Shown: positions 7,508 to 15,776, numbered from the stretch's first letter. The stretch is 47,668 bases of DNA from an uncultured Gammaproteobacteria bacterium (GCA_947258715.1 CAMYJH010000005.1:195405-243072); one strand, 5' to 3'. A program made the numbers and translations. The notes: a model not told the origin generated them from the sequence alone.

Positions 7508-8224
7508 TCAGTTTAAGGGCGCCGACCCCTGACGTCGATCGGCCTTGCTCAAGGCTCCCTCCACGATATGGAGCAACGCGTCGTTCCCAGGGTCACCGGA
7601 CAAAGCGGCCCTGCTCAGCCAGATATAGGCCTTCAGCGGCTGGCGGGGCACGGCCGGGTTGTCCCAGTACATTCGGCCCAGCGGGCCGTAGACGTCAACG
7701 TGTCCGAGCTCGGCGGCGCGTAGAAACCAGCTCACGGCCTCGTTCTGATCTGGGCGTTCCCCGCGACCATCCCGGAGCATCTCGGCCAGATGGTGCTGAG
7801 CGTGTACATTCCCCTGCGCGGCGGCGCGGCGGTACCAGTACCGCGCCTGTCCCGGATTCGGGCTGATTCCGGAGCCAGTGTCCAACATGAGCGCAAGCGT
7901 GTACTGCGCCTCGGCATCCCCGAGCTGCGCGGCCCGCCGATACCAGCCCGCCGCTTTTCGGGGGCTTGCTGTAACCCCGCGACCCGAACGGTACTGATGT
8001 CCCAGCGCGGTCATTTCCGCGACGCCGAGAGACTCATCGAGCATGGTCGCGGCGGACCCGGGCGGATCGCCAAGTTCCAATCGCGCAGTGGCCGCGGACT
8101 TGCCGTCCCCGGGCCAGCCGCAAGCTGACGCTGCGCTGGGCAACATGATCGTCCACCAGAGAAGGATTGTGTAGCGGGTTGGACCAAGTCTCCTCGTTAA
8201 GGTATCGGAATCAAATTTGCTCAC
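7508..8224 (-). CDS. Sel1-repeat (SLR/TPR-like) exported protein
   Basis: About 238 residues. The start is taken as the GTG at 8224, preceded by GAAGG/AGGAG; the frame is open to 8437 but that part crosses a family A repeat and is not protein-like. A hydrophobic N-terminal segment (YTILLWWTIMLPSAASAC) is a signal peptide, possibly of a lipoprotein. Three to four Sel1 repeats follow: ALGHQYRSGRGV..A..WYRRAAQLGDAEAQ, then LALMLDTGSGI, LAEMLRDGRGE and PLGRMYWDN, each ending in an A-x-x-G helix pair. Such proteins act as adaptors in the periplasm. The last codons (APLN) and stop lie within a partial family B repeat. Confidence 0.8.
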   Translation of the reverse strand: MSKFDSDTLTRRLGPTRYTILLWWTIMLPSAASACGWPGDGKSAATARLELGDPPGSAATMLDESLGVAEMTALGHQYRSGRGVTASPRKAAGWYRRAAQLGDAEAQYTLALMLDTGSGISPNPGQARYWYRRAAAQGNVHAQHHLAEMLRDGRGERPDQNEAVSWFLRAAELGHVDVYGPLGRMYWDNPAVPRQPLKAYIWLSRAALSGDPGNDALLHIVEGALSKADRRQGSAPLN

Positions 8225-8318
8225 TGATAACCTTCGACTCCTGCACGCTGTTGTCGTCGACGTCGATGAGCGATCGGCAGACTTCACCGAAATCCGGCCG
8301 AAAGCGGTTACATAATTT

Positions 8319-8406
8319 GGGGGAAAGTATACTTGATTACGCAGTGACCTAGGCCGTACCGGGGAAAAGAGCGTGAAATTAGATAGGCATGCTGTCCCCG
8401 GAATTA
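8319..8406. repeat. Family A inverted-repeat element, copy 1
   Basis: Starts GGGGGAAAGTATACTTGATTAC and ends GATAGGCATGCTGTCCCC (partial quotes), so the two ends are inverted copies. The centre CGCAGTGACCTAGGCC is shared with copy 3 at 15484. Confidence 0.7.
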
Positions 8407-8488
8407 CCGTGGAACTCTTCGTTGCTCCTGAAACCACGCGCCTGAAAAGTCAAATAGTGAACTCCGAAACCGCCTCTACGTTTTTTGT

Positions 8489-8956
8489 TTAGTCCAGAAC
8501 TCTTCCGTCGTGCGAGAGCCCGGCTTTCGCCCAGGCGGCGACAAGGTCTGGATCGTCATCGCTACGCTTGTGCGGAAGATTTTCGTCGATCTTGTACCAG
8601 GGCAGCTGACTCTCCACGCAAATATGTTCACTCGGTGCCACGTCTTCCGGCTGATCGAGACAACCCACCGCCAAACTAACGTCGTCCGGACGCTCGAGTG
8701 AACGCCAAATCAGACGAGAACCGCAATGTGGGCAGAAGCCTCTCTGTGCAAAAGGTGAGGACTGGAAGTATTTTGGCTCTTCTTTCGTAAACCGTAGTGT
8801 TCCCGCTTTAACAGGAACGGCCACCTCCGCTGGCACGCCCGAGGACTTTTGGCACATCCGGCAATGACAGTAGTTGGCGTTTTCAAGATACACCTCGGCC
8901 TCATAACGTATCAGCCCGCATAGGCAACCACCACGCACCGGACCGGCATCGCTCAT
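8489..8956 (-). CDS. GFA-family (CENP-V/Gfa) zinc protein
   Basis: A 155-residue member of the glutathione-dependent formaldehyde-activating enzyme-like family. Zinc ligands are visible as CLCG (10-13), CHCRMC (near 30-35) and CPHCGS (near 76-81). The fold binds two zinc ions. Most members have no proven enzyme activity, so a glutathione-adduct role is only a family label. It is a single gene facing away from the Sel1 gene, with a family A repeat just upstream. A second, different GFA protein is encoded at 19846-20235. Confidence 0.88.
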   Translation of the reverse strand: MSDAGPVRGGCLCGLIRYEAEVYLENANYCHCRMCQKSSGVPAEVAVPVKAGTLRFTKEEPKYFQSSPFAQRGFCPHCGSRLIWRSLERPDDVSLAVGCLDQPEDVAPSEHICVESQLPWYKIDENLPHKRSDDDPDLVAAWAKAGLSHDGRVLD

Positions 8957-8995
8957 AATAACTACTCCTCATACGCGCGACCAATTTTGAATTTT

Positions 8996-9081
8996 GAGGG
9001 CAGTATACTTAATTACCCGTCGACCGAAGGCGTGACGCGGAAAAGGACCTGAAGCAAAATAGGTATGCTGTCCCCAGAATT
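8996..9081. repeat. Family A inverted-repeat element, copy 2
   Basis: Left end GAGGGCAGTATACTTAATTA, right end AAATAGGTATGCTGTCCCC; the centre differs from the other copies. A second GTCCCCAGAATT follows directly, so the right end is partly duplicated. Confidence 0.75.
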
Positions 9082-9130
9082 AGAGGTGTCCCCAGAATTG
9101 AAGCCCGATCGAAGTGGGCAGCAAGGAAAT

Positions 9131-9190
9131 CTAGACTGGGTTGAAGGGCTACGACCCCGTTTCCCAAGGGCTACGACCCCTTTTCCCCTT
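9131..9190. repeat. Family B repeat, duplicated half copy
   Basis: Contains CTAGACTGGGTTGAAGGGC, then two copies of GGGCTACGACCCC with T- and C-rich tails. Only one arm of the palindrome is present, twice. Confidence 0.65.
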
Positions 9191-10345
9191 TGTCTTTGAC
9201 CCGCATTACTGTAAAACCAATGAATGCTCGATTACGGGGAAAGGGCGGCTATATCTTCTATACTCACCAAAGTGGTTAGCCTCACTTTAACGGCAAGAGC
9301 ACTCAGCGCCCGTTTGTTGGCCACTGACCGTGCGTCGCGGGCCAGGTTACGCTCGCGGGCGCCAATCACTGGCGGCTCACTGGCCCGCCAGCCGTCGCCC
9401 ACCTGGCTTTGAGTTCCCGTGGTCTCATCAAGTGCTATACCGGCCCGCTGCGCGCGAGGGCGCGAGTGTCGGTCCAGGCGCGTCGAGCTCAGCGCCGCCC
9501 ATCCCGCCGCTGCCGCGACACGCCAGCATGGGAGCTGGCACCGTACGTTGCCAAAGCCGTCACCGAGCCGAGGGAACGCCGTCGAGGCGTTGATCAAGAT
9601 CAAGGCCAGGCTCGTTTTCGGTTGCGCAGTGCACGGCCAGCCGTTTCAATAACTCTCAAGCCCGGCATGTGGGTGGTCCGCTACATGAACGAGTGGTATG
9701 TGATAGGCATTCGGCACATCTGAGCATGCTCCGAGCCAAGAAAGAGCTTCTCTTCCGCCTCGAGGCGCGGGTTTTGTGCGTGTTCGTCGTGGCTGCGCTG
9801 ATGAGCGCGCCCATCGGTCGCGTTGCCCACGCCAGGGTTACCGCTCTCGTTCCCGCGCAGGGGGTGGCCGACGGCTCCGCGCACGAGACTGGCTCCTGTG
9901 GGAGCCCCGGCGGCTGCAAGATTGTCTGCCGGGGCGGCGACAGCAAGCTGCTTGGTCCGTGGAGCACCTCGCCGCGATCTCCTGAGCTGTTCAAGTTTCA
10001 TGCCCTTCTCCCGTGTATGCCCAGGGAGAGGGTTCAATCCCTGGCGGTCGACGCGACTTGTTCGCTGATGAACGCGTCGCGGAACCAGGCTGCGTATCTC
10101 TTCACTTGCCGCCTCCGGCTCTGAGTTGCCGCCGCTTCGCTAGCGAGAACGGCGGCCCCCAAGCACTCGAAAGCTGCGTCCGTCCGCCGCCCTGGCGGTT
10201 GCGTAAGGATGCGCCGCTCCTCGCCGGCATCACAAGATCGAGCCCGCGCCCGAACGAAGCCAAACATTATGGTGCTCTGCGGGCCGCTGATTACAGAGGC
10301 GGCATCCAGTGCTGGACAGCCGCGAAGAACACGGAGTTAACGACT
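9191..10345. other. About 1.15 kb without a recognised gene
   Basis: Several frames are open by GC bias but none gives a recognisable protein. The best candidate is a plus-strand frame from ATG 9726 to 10124 whose product begins with a signal-like hydrophobic stretch (VLCVFVVAALMSAPIG). It lacks a ribosome binding site and has no recognised domain. The minus frame at 9232-9603 is likewise unsupported. The region may be decayed sequence upstream of the DUF411 gene. Confidence 0.4.
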
Positions 10346-10786
10346 ATGAAGCGCAGACAATTTATCGTTTTGACGGGCAGCACGTTTGTTCTCGCCGCGT
10401 GCGGACAAGCTGCACAGGCAAAGGCGACCCTGGAGGTCTACAAGCAGTCGAGTTGCGGCTGTTGCAAGGTCTGGGCGGAGTACATGGAGGACCATGGGTA
10501 CATCGTGAACGTCCACAACGTCACCGACGTTGCACCCATGAAGCGGGAGTATGGCGTGCCGAAGTCGTTGGAGAGTTGCCACACGACTCGCGTCGGCGGC
10601 TACACGGTGGAAGGGCACGTCCCCGCCGAAGTCGTGGACAGGCTACTGGCGGAGCAACCGTCGATCGCCGGCATCGCGCTGCCACAAATGCCGGCCGGTT
10701 CGCCGGGAATGCCGGGAAAGAAGCGCGGGAAGTGGACAGTGTACGAGATCAAGAACGGCCGGCGCAGGGTCTACACGAGAATCTGA
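10346..10786 (+). CDS. DUF411 metal-binding protein
   Basis: A 146-residue exported protein of the DUF411 family. The N-terminus MKRRQFIVLTGSTFVLAAC is a lipoprotein-type or Tat-like signal with Cys near 19. The core has the family hallmark EVYKQSSCGCCKVWAEYM (near 31-48), where CGCC is the thiol/metal site, then ESCHTT near 78-83 and GHVPAEVVDRLL. DUF411 proteins are found beside copper and other heavy-metal resistance genes and are thought to bind metal in the periplasm. GGAG precedes the ATG. Two CxxC membrane-protein genes lie downstream, so the three may form one thiol/metal-handling unit (inference). Confidence 0.88.
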   Translation: MKRRQFIVLTGSTFVLAACGQAAQAKATLEVYKQSSCGCCKVWAEYMEDHGYIVNVHNVTDVAPMKREYGVPKSLESCHTTRVGGYTVEGHVPAEVVDRLLAEQPSIAGIALPQMPAGSPGMPGKKRGKWTVYEIKNGRRRVYTRI

Positions 10787-10974
10787 CATCAAGGGTTTGT
10801 CATCCACCCGTCATCACCGCCAGCATCGCCGTTCGGCGCGGTGGCCGTCCAGCGAACTGGTGCCGGACGGATGCCCGGCTGGTCCCGCAGTGGGCTCGGC
10901 ATCAGGTATTCGCTAAGCATAGTGAGGGCTGCGGCAGAAACGGACAAGGGATCTATGCACGGTCGTTCACGAGA

Positions 10975-11002
10975 TTGACAGCGCCTCGCTTGTGCTTTGA
11001 AT
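10975..11002 (+). promoter_or_regulatory. Possible sigma-70 promoter for the membrane-protein pair
   Basis: TTGACA at 10975 and TTGAAT at 10997 are separated by 16 bases and lie about 70 bases before the ATG at 11071. The -35 match is perfect and the -10 match is weak. Confidence 0.35.
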
Positions 11003-11070
11003 GCACAGCTGATTTCTCTCCCGGAGAGCTACCGCAAGCATTTCACTGGCTACCGTTCGGACGATTGACT

Positions 11071-11580
11071 ATGAACAGCATTCTCTTTGCAGCGCTACTG
11101 ATGCTCCTCGGAACGCGATCAGCCTTGGCGCACTGCCCCCTTTGCACGCTCGGTGCAGGCGGCGCGGCGGCGCTGGCGGCCTACCTCGGTATCGGTGCCG
11201 CCCCCGTCGGAGTCTTCGTCGGTGCATTCGCGCTGGCCATCGGCCTTTGGACTGCGAAGCTCATCAGGAAAAGGCTGGTCCGCGGCCAGGACAACATCCT
11301 CGGCGCCGCATCCTTCGCCTCCGTCGTGTTGCCCGTGAGTCCTCTCATGGGACAGTACTCGCCGCTCTACGTACCCTGGATGGGTGATTACGGCAGAACT
11401 TTCCTGATCGACAATTTCCTGGTTGGCGCCGTGGTGGGTGCCGCCGTTCTCTACGCGGCGCCTTTTCTGAGCAAGTGGCTGGGTCGGATCAGGGGAAACA
11501 AGATGTTCCCGTTCCAGGGCATGATCATCACTCTGGTCACGCTGCTCCTGGCATCGGCAACGCTCGAGCTGTCGCTGTGA
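11071..11580 (+). CDS. Membrane protein with N-terminal CPLC motif
   Basis: A 169-residue inner-membrane protein. A signal-like helix (1-20) is followed at once by AHCPLCTLGAGG, placing a CxxC pair at the periplasmic start of the mature protein. Further helices lie near 30-63, 118-135 and 150-168. The pattern resembles small conserved membrane proteins of bacteria and archaea that have no assigned function. The CxxC suggests a redox or metal role. The stop codon overlaps the GTG start of the next gene (GTGA), so the two are translationally coupled. ATG 11071 is chosen because upstream sequence in this frame is not protein-like. Confidence 0.75.
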   Translation: MNSILFAALLMLLGTRSALAHCPLCTLGAGGAAALAAYLGIGAAPVGVFVGAFALAIGLWTAKLIRKRLVRGQDNILGAASFASVVLPVSPLMGQYSPLYVPWMGDYGRTFLIDNFLVGAVVGAAVLYAAPFLSKWLGRIRGNKMFPFQGMIITLVTLLLASATLELSL

Positions 11581-12014
11581 CAGTGGCGCTGGTCGTGGCC
11601 GCGATCGTGGCGGCATTCGTGATCCTCTTGCCCCTGAAGCAGGTGAGCGGATACCGGTTCTGCGTTCTGTGCGTGAGCATCAGCGGAGTGTGGCTCGCCT
11701 TGCTCGCCCTTCACTGGCTAGAGATATTCGACAACCCGGTTCTGCTCGCGCTTCTCATGGGGCAGACCGTGGTGGGTCTTAATTATCTGGTCGAACGCCG
11801 AATCAGCGAAGATTTGCTCATCTTCCGGCTTCCTTTCGTGTTAACGCTGACGGTGCTGTTCTACTTCGCGATCACGCTCGATCCGACGGTAGCGACCGCG
11901 GGACTGGCCGTCGCCGCGACGTGGATTGCCACATTAGTCTTATACGCAAGACGAAACGCGGGCAAGCTAAGGGGAATTGCCAGACAGATCATCGAATGCT
12001 GCAAGGACTGGTGA
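11577..12014 (+). CDS. Membrane protein with FCVLC motif, 3' end replaced by transposase remnant
   Basis: About 145 residues. Four membrane helices are seen: residues 1-20, 35-53, 58-78 and a pair in 90-125. A CxxC pair (RFCVLCVSI, near 28-36) stands at a helix boundary, echoing the CPLC of the preceding gene. The GTG start at 11577 overlaps the previous stop by four bases. The last residues (IIECCKDW) and stop lie in sequence that, in another frame, encodes an IS5-type transposase piece (from about 11996). The natural C-terminus may therefore have been lost. Function unknown; a thiol-exchange partner of the upstream proteins is a guess. Confidence 0.7.
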   Translation: MTVALVVAAIVAAFVILLPLKQVSGYRFCVLCVSISGVWLALLALHWLEIFDNPVLLALLMGQTVVGLNYLVERRISEDLLIFRLPFVLTLTVLFYFAITLDPTVATAGLAVAATWIATLVLYARRNAGKLRGIARQIIECCKDW

Positions 12015-12148
12015 AGGCCGTCTTTCATCTCAGCCTTCGTGCTACTCAGGGATTCCTCGAGTCGGTGGTGAGGCCGATGGGTGTGGAGCTCCCGGTCCCG
12101 GACGACACGACGCTGAGCCGGCGCTGGGCTGGGCTCGACGTCGTAGAA
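11996..12148 (+). pseudogene. IS5-type transposase fragment
   Basis: One frame reads LVKAVFHLSLRATQGFLES, then GVELPVPDDTTLSRRWAGL. This is the segment of IS5-family (DDE) transposases before the first catalytic Asp. Both ends are missing. It overlaps the end of the membrane-protein gene. Confidence 0.75.
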
Positions 12149-12184
12149 AAAGCGAGGAAAAAGGGACAGGAAAAAGAAGGGGAG

Positions 12185-12243
12185 GGAAAAAGGGGACGCA
12201 TTTATTTTGTGAGAAGATAGGTAATGGGATGGTCCCCTTTTTC
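12185..12243. repeat. Family C repeat copy (inverted)
   Basis: AAAAAGGGGACGCATTTATTTT, the reverse of the family C core (quoted in part), then GGATGGTCCCCTTTTT. It separates the IS5 and IS4 fragments. Confidence 0.6.
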
Positions 12244-12498
12244 GCTGGAGAACCAGTTCGGGTTCGGGTACGTCATTCGGGTGCGTGGGAATCACTACAT
12301 CACGGATACCAAGAGCGAGAGGCGCAAGGCGAAGGCCTGGGTCGGAGCTGGTGGGCGAGCGAAGACGCTGCGCGATGCGCGTGTGATAGACCGCAATGAG
12401 TATCGTGTCGCGAAGATTGTGTGTCTAAAAGCCAAGGGGATGAAAGAGCCTTGGTGCCTGGTTGCGAGTGACCCCCAGACAAAAGCGCCGAGCTCCAA
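12224..12498 (+). pseudogene. IS4-type transposase fragment
   Basis: The frame reads FGFGYVIRVRGNHYIT, then AWVGAGGRAKTLRDA and KGMKEPWCLVASDP. These are central segments of IS4-family transposases lying between the second catalytic Asp and the YREK motif. N- and C-terminal parts are absent and the right end meets an IS630 fragment. Confidence 0.8.
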
Positions 12499-12824
12499 GT
12501 GGCGCGGAGATAGCCAAAGGTCCGCGGGGTGCCCTCCAACAGGGCCTCAAGGGCCTTAAGCAGGGCTTCATTGACCGGGTACGCCGACCGGCCCCCGGAC
12601 CCGGGACGCAGCTTTTCCAGACCGCCGGACTCAAACCACGATACCCAGCGGTACACCGACGAACGCGCCGCCGCCAGCGAATCGGCCACCGCCGTCACCC
12701 GCTGTCCCTGCATCAGCCACGATATCGCCAAGGCACGGCGCATCAGCCCTCGGTCCTTGCTTCGTTGTGCCACTGTTCTCAATCGCCACTGCTGCGTCCA
12801 AGTGCCCCGTATTACAATCGACAT
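12482..12824 (-). pseudogene. IS630-type transposase N-terminal fragment
   Basis: About 115 residues of an IS630/Tc1-type transposase N-terminus: RGLMRRALAISWLMQGQRV, then SLAAARSSVYRWVSWFE (helix-turn-helix) and KLRPGSGGRSAYPVNEALL. The DDE catalytic domain is missing, cut off at the junction with the IS4 fragment. Confidence 0.85.
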
Positions 12825-13029
12825 GCTCGGGCCTCCTCTGTGTCTTTCAGTAAGTCGGAGTGGTTACCTCTTACCGATCGACGCAGAGCGCCCGAGTTCC
12901 TTACCGATCTGCGGTTCGGAACACCTATTTGGTTCACTCTGACGCGGATTTCCGCGCCCTTTCTCTCCGCAGGCGCGTGCAGTAATTTAGCATCCCGGTC
13001 GAGTCGGCAACACCAGACGAGGAGTCCCC

Positions 13030-14175
13030 ATGCAGGCCATTGAAAGGGTGGAAGTCTATGTTCTCAAAGCTCCCAAAGAAGAACGTCCGCACTGGGTAAG
13101 TCATTTTATCGTGCCCAGCGCCAATGAGCTTCTGATAAAGCTGACGACCAAAGACGGGGTTCAAGGCTTCGGCCTGGCAACCAGCTACACCGACACTGCG
13201 CCTCTGGTCGATGCAATCAAAGGCGGAGTCGTCGAACAGATCATCGGTATGAATGCGCTGGCACCCGAGCGGATATACCAGAATCTGTTCGCTTTCACCG
13301 CGTCTCGTCTGGCCAGCGAGCGGGGGTGGGGGAGAGAGTCGCTGGTGCGAATCTCCGCCGCCGTCGATCTGGCCTGCTGGGATATTGTGGGCAAAGTGGC
13401 CGGCCTGCCTCTTTACCAGATTTTCGGCGGCTATCGTGACGTGGTGCCCTGCTACGTGACCTGTGCCTACTATCGAGAAGGAAAGGATCTCGTCGAGCTA
13501 AAGGACGAGGTTCAAATGCTCGTCGATCAGGGTCACCGGGGATTCAAGGCAAAGGTGGGCGGACTGACCCTGGGCGAAGACATCGAGCGCATGGAGCTGG
13601 TGCGCGAGATCATCGGAGCGGATCGGGATCTGATGGTGGACGTGAACAGAGCCTGGACGCTGAGCACCGCTATCGAAGGCGCCCGCCTGCTGGAACCGCT
13701 AAATCCGGTCTGGCTGGAAGAGCCGGTCCGCTGGATGGACGACCGCAGAGAGCTGAAGATCCTCTCTCAAAAGACGGCCATCCCCTTGTCGGGCGGTGAA
13801 AGTGAGCTCACCAGCTATGGTTGCCGGGCGCTGCTGGAGGAACAGGCGATTCAGATCCTGCAGTTCGACTGCACGATGTTCGGCGGCTTTACCGAAGGCA
13901 GGAAGCTAGCGGGCTTATGTGAGCTTAATCACGTCGACGTCGCGCCGCACCACGATTGCTTCATCCACGCCCAGCTGGTCGCAGCCTCGCCCGCGGGGCG
14001 AATCGTCGAATCCTTCACCGATCCGGAGAGAGATCCCCTGCAAGCGGAGCTGTTTGAAAACCCCCCACGAATTTCGGACGGATATTTGACACTGAATGCC
14101 GATCCCGGGCTGGGGCTGCGCCTGGCCGAGGACGCCATGCAAAAGTTCGGAACCCTTGTGTTCTCCTCGGCGTAA
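13030..14175 (+). CDS. Mandelate racemase/muconate lactonizing-type enolase-superfamily enzyme
   Basis: A 381-residue enzyme of the enolase superfamily, full length for the MR/MLE group. The capping domain is about 1-125 and the barrel about 140-360. Visible active-site elements: K173-A-K175 (base), metal ligands D204, E230 or E231 and E257 (GGESE), D280 in the next strand, and H307/H308 in APHHD (second base). Family members abstract a proton next to a carboxylate and racemise or dehydrate sugar acids or amino-acid derivatives; the substrate is not predictable here. GAGGAG precedes the ATG. It is a monocistronic gene. A mutated copy of its 3' end lies at 15577-15686. Confidence 0.92.
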   Translation: MQAIERVEVYVLKAPKEERPHWVSHFIVPSANELLIKLTTKDGVQGFGLATSYTDTAPLVDAIKGGVVEQIIGMNALAPERIYQNLFAFTASRLASERGWGRESLVRISAAVDLACWDIVGKVAGLPLYQIFGGYRDVVPCYVTCAYYREGKDLVELKDEVQMLVDQGHRGFKAKVGGLTLGEDIERMELVREIIGADRDLMVDVNRAWTLSTAIEGARLLEPLNPVWLEEPVRWMDDRRELKILSQKTAIPLSGGESELTSYGCRALLEEQAIQILQFDCTMFGGFTEGRKLAGLCELNHVDVAPHHDCFIHAQLVAASPAGRIVESFTDPERDPLQAELFENPPRISDGYLTLNADPGLGLRLAEDAMQKFGTLVFSSA

Positions 14176-14499
14176 GTCTGTACGCTTTCTGCCTTTTCTT
14201 TCCGGACAGGTACAATCCGCGCAGATCAATAGAGTCTGAGGGCTTTCTAGATAACCCGGCCGCCAATGAAAATAGATGCGTCCCCTTTTCTTGATGCGTA
14301 TCCGATGCTGCGCCGCAACGAGTCACTCGCCTTCATTAGGCGTATACTGGCTCGCGACCCGCCGGAAGAGCGCGGCTTATTTTCCCCAGCGGATTCCGAT
14401 CAAAGTCCTTAAACCGCAGAACGGAATCGGACCGCTGTGATTCTTCGTTCTCGATAACAACCATACGTTCAATCCAACTCCCGCCTAACGGAGGAGATT
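14176..14499. other. Intergenic region with family C repeat
   Basis: No gene. A family C core lies at 14268-14291 (AAATAGATGCGTCCCCTTTT). GGAGGAG just before 14500 is the cupin ribosome binding site. Confidence 0.5.
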
Positions 14500-14928
14500 A
14501 TGAATCATTCTGAGTTAATTCGAATTGTCACTCTGCCGGCAGCGTTGGTGACACTGGCAATCGTTTCCCAGGTTGCCGAAGCAGAACAGCACGAATACGT
14601 ACCCGAAGCGAAAGTAACGCCTCTGGTAGAAGAGAAACTGGAAGGCGTCCAGGATCGCGAAGTCGTCATCAAGCGATTTGAAATTGAGCCCGGATTCGTT
14701 GGCGGGAGGCATTCTCATACCGGCCCGGTCTATGTTTACGTCGCGAATGGCGAGCTGACGGTCGATGTTGACGGCGCAGGTCGGTCGGTAGTGAAGGCAG
14801 GCGAGATTTATAAGGAACCCATCGGGCGCGTCATGCAGGGGCGGAATCTGAGCACCACCAATTCGCTCACGCTCGTCGTGTTCCAGGTGGGCGAGCCCGG
14901 AAAGCCCATGATGATAAAGGCGAAGTAG
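14500..14928 (+). CDS. Secreted cupin-domain protein
   Basis: A 142-residue protein with a signal peptide (about 1-28, cut near AEA) and a single cupin barrel. Motif 1 is GGRHSHTGPVYVYVANGEL (near 68-86), with His ligands in RHSH and a less typical VYVYV instead of the usual Glu position. Motif 2 is the GEIYKEPIGRVMQGRN segment, in which the usual His is replaced by Arg. Metal binding may therefore be partial. Small periplasmic cupins of this type have no fixed function. GGAGGAG is well placed before ATG 14500. It is a single gene between repeats. Confidence 0.8.
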   Translation: MNHSELIRIVTLPAALVTLAIVSQVAEAEQHEYVPEAKVTPLVEEKLEGVQDREVVIKRFEIEPGFVGGRHSHTGPVYVYVANGELTVDVDGAGRSVVKAGEIYKEPIGRVMQGRNLSTTNSLTLVVFQVGEPGKPMMIKAK

Positions 14929-14987
14929 AAAAAAGGCGTCAAAAAAGGGGTCGCAAAAAAGGCAATAAAAGTGGGTCGCAAAAAAAA

Positions 14988-15067
14988 GGTCGTAGTCGTT
15001 AAACTGAATCTAAATCGATTTGCCCTGAGATTTTAGACTGGAGTTAAGAGCTACGACCCCTTTTCCC
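14988..15067. repeat. Family B palindromic repeat, full copy
   Basis: Left arm GGTCGTAGTCGTTAAACTG, right arm AGTTAAGAGCTACGACCCC, followed by TTTTCCCC. The arms can form a long stem; the T-rich tail would suit a terminator for the cupin gene. Upstream (14935-14987) are worn, A-rich partial copies. Confidence 0.75.
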
Positions 15068-15085
15068 CGCGACATTTCCCGCCCT

Positions 15086-15439
15086 CTAGTCCGTCGTGTT
15101 ATCGAGAATGGGTTCTTCCTCGGTCACAAAGAACACTGTCTGCGTCATGTCGGCAAATCGGCTTTCGTCTGGTTGAACGCTCGTAAGATAATCGGGATCG
15201 CGGAAGAACGCATCTTTGTCTTGAACTGTGTCAAACCAAAGCTCAGCCGTGCCATCGTACGCCACTTCCCCTAGCTCGTATTCGTCAAGCATCGTGTGAC
15301 ATTGAACGTATTTCCTGACGTATTTCAATGTTGCAGGATTTTCTCTCACCAATTGCGCGTGATCGGTCCTCCAGTGTTTGTGGAACTCTTGGGCGCTCAT
15401 CTCAGGGCGCTTTCTAACTGCGACAATCAGTTTGATCAT
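15086..15439 (-). CDS. EthD-type dimeric alpha-beta barrel protein
   Basis: A 117-residue protein beginning MIKLIVAVRKRPEMSAQEFHKHW (start quoted in part), with HAQLVRE, YVQCHT and a C-terminal TQTVFFVTEEEP. The N-terminal strand, the FHKHWRTDHA helix and the aromatic-rich middle are typical of EthD-domain proteins, small ferredoxin-fold dimers found with degradation genes. Catalytic function cannot be stated. ATG 15439 (MIKL) is preferred to the longer frame starting at 15475 because the family begins there. A family B repeat lies just beyond its stop and a family A repeat just upstream. Confidence 0.8.
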   Translation of the reverse strand: MIKLIVAVRKRPEMSAQEFHKHWRTDHAQLVRENPATLKYVRKYVQCHTMLDEYELGEVAYDGTAELWFDTVQDKDAFFRDPDYLTSVQPDESRFADMTQTVFFVTEEEPILDNTTD

Positions 15440-15483
15440 GATTCCTAACCTTTTCTTTGTTTCGGCTGAACGCAATTCAGTTC

Positions 15484-15570
15484 GGGGGGCAGTATACTTA
15501 ATTACGCAGTGACCTAGGCCTTATCGTGTTAAAGCCCTTTAAATTAAATAGGTATACTGTCCCCGGAACT
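15484..15570. repeat. Family A inverted-repeat element, copy 3
   Basis: Left end GGGGGGCAGTATACTTAATT, right end AAATAGGTATACTGTCCCC. The centre CGCAGTGACCTAGGCC is shared with copy 1. The right end touches a duplicated piece of the enolase-superfamily gene. Confidence 0.8.
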
Positions 15571-15576
15571 AGCACG

Positions 15577-15686
15577 CCGGAGATCTCGGACGGGCGTTTG
15601 ACGCTGATGCCGATCCCGGGCTGGGACTGCGCCTGTCCGAGGACGCCATGCGAAAGTTCGGAACCCTGATCTTCTCCTCGGCGTAA
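15577..15686 (+). pseudogene. Duplicated 3' end of the enolase-superfamily gene
   Basis: About 110 bp aligns with 14065-14175, from the ISDGYLTLNADPGLGL region to the stop (matching GCCGATCCCGGGCTGGG and TCTCCTCGGCGTAA). Several substitutions and one missing base (CTGATGCC against CTGAATGCC) break the frame. It begins right at the edge of the family A repeat. Confidence 0.85.
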
Positions 15687-15719
15687 AAATGTTTAGGGGA
15701 CAGCAGTGAGTCCGACCCC

Positions 15720-15764
15720 ATTGATGCCATTGATGCCATTGATGCCATTGATGCCATTGATGCA
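15720..15764 (+). repeat. Five tandem 9-bp units ATTGATGCC
   Basis: Four perfect ATTGATGCC units and a fifth ending in A, located 13-57 bases before the ATG at 15777 and in frame with it (would read Ile-Asp-Ala). There is no in-frame ATG upstream. Confidence 0.85.
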
Positions 15765-15776
15765 TTGATATTTGAC

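Noticed and set aside
8225..8437. N-terminal extension of the Sel1-repeat protein to 8437
   Set aside because: The added residues come from a family A repeat and do not form a signal peptide; the GTG at 8224 has a ribosome binding site and a signal segment follows.
9232..10124. Frames at 9232-9603 (minus) and 9669-10124 (plus)
   Set aside because: No recognisable family and no ribosome binding site; the plus frame has a hydrophobic stretch but nothing else protein-like.
15720..15764. Tandem 9-bp units as a CRISPR array
   Set aside because: Units abut with no spacers and are far too short.
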